Both the position numbers and the translations under genes were made by a program. The notes beneath the pieces were generated by a model. That model was not told the origin of the DNA, did not search any database, and worked only from the letters and a program-made list of their open reading frames with translations. Below are positions 53,871 through 58,422 of a stretch of DNA of 58,422 nucleotides, one piece after another (position 1 is the first letter of the stretch; each line of letters starts with the position of its first letter). The stretch spans positions 1-58,422 of the forward strand of contig NZ_JAGHZZ010000029.1 of NCBI RefSeq assembly GCF_017745095.1, read 5' to 3'. This DNA is from Sporocytophaga sp. (GTDB taxonomy: Bacteria > Bacteroidota > Bacteroidia > Cytophagales > Cytophagaceae).

Positions 53871-55028
53871 TTAAAATACCAGTTTGGCATCCTGGCTGAC
53901 TTCCTCTTTTACCGTTTTCTGAATTTCGATAATTGAATTACACACATGGTCAATTTCGCTCTGTGTCAGCATTGCAAAGTTTGGAAGGCATAATACTTTC
54001 CTTGAAATCTCTGTTGCTACCGGGAGGTTCAAAGGATTTGAAGAAGGTAACGATTTGTAAAGTGGAAATTCACTAATCAGGGGATAGAAATACCTCCTGG
54101 AATAAATATTGAAAGTTTTAAGCATTTCGTAAGTCTTATCTCTGCTTACTCCGAATTTTTCTTCATCAATTAAAATAGGGAAGTAGGAATAATTGTGTTT
54201 AGTATCAGCTACCTCTTCAAGGAAAGTTATTCCTTCAATATTTTTTAATCTTTTTTTGTAATTCAATGATACGTTTTTAAGACGATCAATTCTCTGGTCA
54301 ATTGTTTTTAATTGAATTAATCCCATTGCAGCCTGAACTTCATTCATCTTAGCATTCATGCCAGGCATCACAACTGTGACTTCATCAGAAAACCCAAAGT
54401 TTTTCAGGAAGTCAATCCTTCTTTTGGTAATTGGATCATGACTAATAATGGCGCCACCTTCGAAGGTGTTGAATATTTTAGTAGCATGAAAACTTAATAC
54501 AGACAGATCACCATAATTAAGAATGGATTGTCTTTTATAGCGAACCCCAAAGCTATGACAGGCATCATAGATCACCTTTAAACCGTGAGCTGTAGCAATT
54601 TCTTGTATCTTTTCTATTTTACATGGATTTCCATAAACATGTACAGGCATTATTGCTTTTGTATCCGGAGTGATAGATGCTTCAAGCTTAGCTGGATCCA
54701 GGTTGTATGTGCCAGGTTCTATATCACAGAACACAGGTTTACTACCATTCCATAGCAGAGAATGTGCAGTTGCTGCAAAACTGAAAGGAGTGGTGATTAC
54801 ATCGCCTGATATTCTTAATGTTTGCAATGCGGTCATTAAAGCCAGTGTTCCGTTTGCAAAGAGGGAAACGTATTTCACTCCAAGATATTTGGCCAGGTCT
54901 TCTTCTAACTGCTCATGAAAAGGTCCTCCATTGGTAAGGATCTGCCGTTCCCATATTTTTTCAAGATAAGATTTAAATTCATCCAGTGGGGGAAGGTAGG
55001 GCTTGGTTACATATAGTGGCTGGTTCAT
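53871..55028 (-). CDS. DegT/DnrJ/EryC1/StrS-family aminotransferase
   Basis: The 385-residue PLP enzyme matches sugar aminotransferases that make amino-deoxy sugars for surface polysaccharides. It has NGTLALMTALQ, the PLP region TTPFSFAATAHSLLWNG, Asp155 in VIYDACHSFGVRY, and the Schiff-base Lys184 in LSFHATKIFNTFEGGA. Near the middle, GMNAKMNEVQAAMGLIQLK is typical. The nucleotide-sugar substrate is not readable. It is the upstream partner (18 bases) of the GT2-DUF1919 gene and divergent from the 369-residue gene, with a 252-base shared promoter region. Confidence 0.95.
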   Translation of the reverse strand: MNQPLYVTKPYLPPLDEFKSYLEKIWERQILTNGGPFHEQLEEDLAKYLGVKYVSLFANGTLALMTALQTLRISGDVITTPFSFAATAHSLLWNGSKPVFCDIEPGTYNLDPAKLEASITPDTKAIMPVHVYGNPCKIEKIQEIATAHGLKVIYDACHSFGVRYKRQSILNYGDLSVLSFHATKIFNTFEGGAIISHDPITKRRIDFLKNFGFSDEVTVVMPGMNAKMNEVQAAMGLIQLKTIDQRIDRLKNVSLNYKKRLKNIEGITFLEEVADTKHNYSYFPILIDEEKFGVSRDKTYEMLKTFNIYSRRYFYPLISEFPLYKSLPSSNPLNLPVATEISRKVLCLPNFAMLTQSEIDHVCNSIIEIQKTVKEEVSQDAKLVF

Positions 55029-55280
55029 GGCTGTGTAGTTAGGGTTTCGTTATAAAAATTAATGATCGGTCATCTTAAAGCTCACCTCTTTTTTGAATGT
55101 TTTTAAAGTACTATAATTTTATAAAATCCGAGATTATTAATGACAGATGAAATTTAGGTTGATGAAATAAGAAGGTCTGTAACAAATGATACACAGGTGT
55201 TTATTTTTTTATATTTTATTTACAAACAGATTAGTTGATGATGATTATCATATTAAAGACACCTTTAAAATTTTTATCTG

Positions 55281-56390
55281 ATGCAGGCCATTCAATCCAA
55301 ACACCTTGAAAATATCGGGTGGACAAGTGCAGTATTCAAAGAGCATTTTACCACAATTAACATCAGAATCGATGATTTTAAAAAATTTACTAAGGAAGTT
55401 GTAATTCCTTTATTTGCTGAAGTTGAATCGAAGAATATCGCTTCTAGTTTTTATTTTAGGCTGGCTACAGATTTTTGGAAAGGTGTGACATTCGGAGATA
55501 TAATTCAGTTAGATTTTTGTGTTTCTCCATATAATTTTAAACTGCATCTTAAACCCTTGCTATATGAAAGGTTGAATAATTATTTTGACCGTAAATTTCT
55601 TGATGCACTCGAAGTAAAAGAAATTTGTGATACTGTCATTCAACCCAAAACAGATCTTGATGGCTTTGATATGTGGGATCTTCGTATTATTAGTATTGAA
55701 GATTATTTTATTGATAACCTTACTTATATAGTTGGTAAGAAAGAGGTAGGAATAATAAGAGAACTTTCTGTTAAATCCTCCAATTGTATTATAAATGAAA
55801 TATTTAATTCGGAAAATGAAGAGGATACTTCAGAGCAAAATATACTTGATAAGTGCCTGTTAATGTATTACCCTGTAATGCATTCATTTTTTTCGGATTT
55901 GGAAGACATGTATGAGTTTTCTTCCTGGTTAGTTTATAAGACTTTATACCAAGTTAAACAGGTAGATAAAGTTCATGATTTGCAGGAATGGAAAATTAAG
56001 AAAATATTGGATGCGAATCAGTATTTTGAAGAACAGGAGGATACCTTCATGGGGCTTAGCAGATATGTTCTGGAAAGTCTTGACAATAATGATGAGTTTG
56101 AAGAAGATTGGCTGAATGATTGGATCAAGGCTTGTATTGATTGTAAAGATCAACTACTTATCCAAAATAGAAAGCAAAGATGGCCTACCATTCCTTTTAG
56201 CTATTTAGATGACGAAACTATATTTTTAAAACTTGATGAAGATCGGTACAGGCATTGGCAGAGTATTTACTTTATATTAAAAATGGTAAACAGCCAGTTG
56301 GGTATATCCTTTCATAGTGAACTCAATTTATTTAATGTGATAAAAAATTCCTTAAAAAGAATTGTTGGGAAAGATAACATTTACAGGTAA
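55281..56390 (+). CDS. Hypothetical protein in the glycosyltransferase cluster
   Basis: I do not recognise a family. The 369-residue product has no signal peptide or membrane segment and appears mainly helical, with an acidic character. Landmarks are FYFRLATDFWKGVTFGDIIQ near 55-75, DLDGFDMWDLRIISIEDYF near 123-140, and a conserved-looking YRHWQSIYFILKMVNSQLGI near the C-terminus, ending RIVGKDNIYR. It is the only plus-strand gene in this cluster, divergent from the aminotransferase and convergent with the second GT2 gene, with a terminator between. A cytoplasmic role in glycan assembly or regulation would be a guess. Confidence 0.7.
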   Translation: MQAIQSKHLENIGWTSAVFKEHFTTINIRIDDFKKFTKEVVIPLFAEVESKNIASSFYFRLATDFWKGVTFGDIIQLDFCVSPYNFKLHLKPLLYERLNNYFDRKFLDALEVKEICDTVIQPKTDLDGFDMWDLRIISIEDYFIDNLTYIVGKKEVGIIRELSVKSSNCIINEIFNSENEEDTSEQNILDKCLLMYYPVMHSFFSDLEDMYEFSSWLVYKTLYQVKQVDKVHDLQEWKIKKILDANQYFEEQEDTFMGLSRYVLESLDNNDEFEEDWLNDWIKACIDCKDQLLIQNRKQRWPTIPFSYLDDETIFLKLDEDRYRHWQSIYFILKMVNSQLGISFHSELNLFNVIKNSLKRIVGKDNIYR

Positions 56391-56410
56391 TTTAGCTTTA
56401 AGAAGATTAT

Positions 56411-56452
56411 AACACATTCAGATATTTTATTCTAAATCTGAATGTGTTTTTT
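56411..56452. terminator. Bidirectional terminator
   Basis: A 13-bp perfect stem (AACACATTCAGAT with ATCTGAATGTGTT) with a T-run on the plus side, between two convergent genes. Confidence 0.9.
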
Positions 56453-56461
56453 ATACTAAAC

Positions 56462-58422
56462 TTAGTTCAATATCTCTTGAAATTTTTCTTTGGAACCACC
56501 GAATAAAGCCATTATTTCTATTTCTCCAGCTGCTTCTTCTTTAGGGTTTGCATATAAATAAAAACTTTTTATCCTGGAAAACATTTTTTCTGTTGCGATA
56601 TCAACTTTAAATAATGAAAAATCAAAGTGAATCCATTGATATTCTTCATTTAGATGTTGTTCTATCCCTTCTGTCTCAAAAATAAAGTCATATAAATTGT
56701 TTTCAGCCCTTGCTCCGAGATTTAAGCCAAGTTTTGTTCCATTGCTACCTCTGGTAAGTATAAATACATGTCTGTCTTCAGGTGCTGAAAGGTCAAGGAA
56801 TAAACTTTCATTCAACTCTTGGTCTGTTAATTGTGTCGGAATATGAAAGAACTCTGATTCTTTTTTATTATAGTTAATCTTAATAGATTCTGTTTCCTGA
56901 TCAATAGTTAATTGATAAGCTTCAGGATAGGATAAAGTATCTATGATTCGTTCATCCTTTTGGTCAAATGTCAGAAAGAAATCAGATCTTCCGGTTAAAT
57001 TTTTAAATATATTATCAGTATACGGAGTTAATTCAGTGTAATAGCCTTTACCTCCGTTTATCCAATCTATTACATTGAAATAGTTTAGTGAACATGGAAA
57101 AAATATTTCGCTTACAGGACTCCAGTTTTCCATTATCACCAATTCATCTTTTACCGGATCATTTTTAACCTTTCCCTCCTGATAGAACCCAAGGAAGCAT
57201 ACTTTATTATTAAGAGCAAGTGAATTAAACTGTTTTATTTCTTCAACATTATCAGTTTCGCGGGTTCCATCCATTTTAAAAAATAAGCGATCGTAATGGA
57301 TTTTGAATTTTCTTTCATTCCAGCTATTGATTGCTTCTTCTTCTGATGTATAGTCAACGAAATGTAGTTCAATAGATTTACCTAATATTCCCAGTGGGTA
57401 AGGCTTTCCAAAGGTCTCTTGGAATCCATTGACATACCTGGACTGTGATATAGGAACAAATTGAATGCCTTGATTAATATAGTATTCAAAATCACTGGCA
57501 AGTTTTAGAAAGTCTTTGTTGTAAACTATTATTCCAACAAAGGGAGTTTGATAGGGAATGCCAAGAGCATTGTAAACTTCTGCACCCCAGTTGTCATCAC
57601 TTATGATAGTAAAATTCTTGTTATTAACCTTTGTCAAATCAAGTGGCTTTCTGTTTTCTGTTTCCCTCCAAAGCAGGTTGTTCTGATGGATTTCGAATAT
57701 TCGTTTTATGTGGATATTATCCGGATCAAATTTTAACAGCTCATCGAAGATCAGATAATTTTGTGTATATTTTTTATCAATATTTTTCTGGCTCCAATGA
57801 CCTTCGCTATGAATCCTGTAGACGGCTCCAAAGAAATTATGAATATAGGCTCTTCCTTTTGTCATAACAGTCCAGAAGATAGTTAGGTCCCAACAGTACT
57901 TGAAAGTTTCCAACTGTGGTGTATTGTCAAGAGCACTGCTTCTGAATACAACAGTTAGGGTTTGTGTTAACCATTGATCAAAAAACTTTTCCTGACCAAA
58001 TTCAAATCCATCCGGATTATTGATAAATAGTTCAGGATAAAAATCAATATCATATCTTCCCGTATCTTCATAGAATCTTTGGAACCTATGGCATGAAATA
58101 ACAAAGTCCGGATTGTTATCCAAAAATTCAATTTGCCATTTTAATTTATTAGGTTCAGTAAAATAATCATCTCCATCAAGCGTGACAATGTATTCTCCTC
58201 TGCATGATCTTAAGTTATGCAGACAATTTTTTGAAACACCAATGTTCTTCTCATGTAGAATAGGAACAATACTATCAGGATATCTTTGATGGTATTCTTT
58301 TATGATTTCTCTTGTCTTATCTGTGCTACAATCGTCACTGATAACTATTTCAAATGAATAATCATGTATCTGAGCAAAAATAGTGTCTAGTGTATGAGCT
58401 AGATATTTTTCATGATTATATG
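56462..58422 (-). CDS. GT2 glycosyltransferase fused to a DUF1919-like domain (5' end cut by window)
   Basis: The frame is open from the stop at 56462 to the window edge; a start at 58123 would be an internal TTG (Leu) and is not real. The part from 58422 adds YNHEKYLAHTLDTIFAQIHD, VISDDCSTDKTREII and VTLDGDDYF, the GT2 fold start. The remainder parallels the gene at 51861: SCHRFQRFYED, NNKNFTIISDDNWGAEVYNA, GIPYQTPFVGI, PLGILGKSIELHFVDYTSEE and the C-terminal domain ending SKEKFQEILN. About 650 residues are present and only a few residues of the N-terminus are missing. It is a diverged paralogue rather than a recent copy. Confidence 0.9.
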   Translation of the reverse strand, partial: YNHEKYLAHTLDTIFAQIHDYSFEIVISDDCSTDKTREIIKEYHQRYPDSIVPILHEKNIGVSKNCLHNLRSCRGEYIVTLDGDDYFTEPNKLKWQIEFLDNNPDFVISCHRFQRFYEDTGRYDIDFYPELFINNPDGFEFGQEKFFDQWLTQTLTVVFRSSALDNTPQLETFKYCWDLTIFWTVMTKGRAYIHNFFGAVYRIHSEGHWSQKNIDKKYTQNYLIFDELLKFDPDNIHIKRIFEIHQNNLLWRETENRKPLDLTKVNNKNFTIISDDNWGAEVYNALGIPYQTPFVGIIVYNKDFLKLASDFEYYINQGIQFVPISQSRYVNGFQETFGKPYPLGILGKSIELHFVDYTSEEEAINSWNERKFKIHYDRLFFKMDGTRETDNVEEIKQFNSLALNNKVCFLGFYQEGKVKNDPVKDELVIMENWSPVSEIFFPCSLNYFNVIDWINGGKGYYTELTPYTDNIFKNLTGRSDFFLTFDQKDERIIDTLSYPEAYQLTIDQETESIKINYNKKESEFFHIPTQLTDQELNESLFLDLSAPEDRHVFILTRGSNGTKLGLNLGARAENNLYDFIFETEGIEQHLNEEYQWIHFDFSLFKVDIATEKMFSRIKSFYLYANPKEEAAGEIEIMALFGGSKEKFQEILN

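Noticed and set aside
55281-56390. Possible lanthipeptide/thiopeptide-type biosynthesis domain in the 369-residue protein
   Set aside because: Only a vague resemblance of one segment; no precursor peptide, dehydratase or cyclase gene is nearby.

Overview
The window looks like chromosomal DNA of a Bacteroidetes bacterium, most likely a Cytophagales relative of Cytophaga/Sporocytophaga. The evidence is AT-rich DNA with few Shine-Dalgarno sites, three large secreted proteins ending in type IX secretion (T9SS) sorting domains, Bacteroidetes-type DUF3857/transglutaminase and GyrI-like families, a kdp locus with a sigma-54 activator and a split KdpD, and a DUF1919 glycosyltransferase cluster. The genus is an inference. 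No tRNA, rRNA or CRISPR array was seen.

Layout. 1-5.7 kb: a lysine-rich secreted protein and a 1596-residue Vps10-like/PA14/T9SS protein. 6-8.1 kb: a secreted FG-GAP-like protein and a secreted alpha/beta hydrolase. 8.4-12.5 kb (minus strand): a PAS histidine kinase, a small membrane protein and an NtrC-type sigma-54 activator. 12.7-22.5 kb: the potassium locus. A good -24/-12 sequence precedes a 30-codon small membrane ORF, then kdpF, kdpA, kdpB, kdpC, an OmpL-like porin, a terminator-like hairpin, a stand-alone KdpD input module, a separate histidine kinase, and a kinase-less paralogue of that kinase. The divergent sigma-54 activator next door is the probable regulator.

22.5-25.9 kb is a repeat-rich zone: a frameshifted gene whose tail is replaced by a REP-like unit, a perfect 28-bp inverted repeat, a histidine kinase, and a REP-associated tyrosine transposase (RAYT) interrupted by a -1 shift at an A-run and flanked by REP-like units and 20-bp-arm hairpin elements. 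25.9-30.3 kb is a full-length Lhr-type helicase. 30.3-32.9 kb looks GC-richer by eye and probably acquired: an AraC remnant with several lesions, a SnoaL-like protein, an SDR oxidoreductase and a divergent HxlR regulator. 32.9-45.5 kb is metabolic/accessory: an MTHFR-like protein, a nested inverted-repeat element, a flavin-binding PNPOx-like protein, a tandem DUF3857 transglutaminase pair (the first without its catalytic Cys), an M3 oligopeptidase, two lipoproteins, two GyrI-like and two DHFR-like proteins, and a small lipocalin-like protein.

45.5-58.4 kb (mostly minus strand): a T9SS-exported M43 metalloprotease with PKD/Ig-like modules, a T9SS-exported GH53 endo-galactanase, and a polysaccharide cluster of two GT2-DUF1919 fusion proteins (the second cut by the window edge), a DegT-family aminotransferase and an unrecognised 369-residue protein. 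All calls come from reading the sequence; no database search was run.
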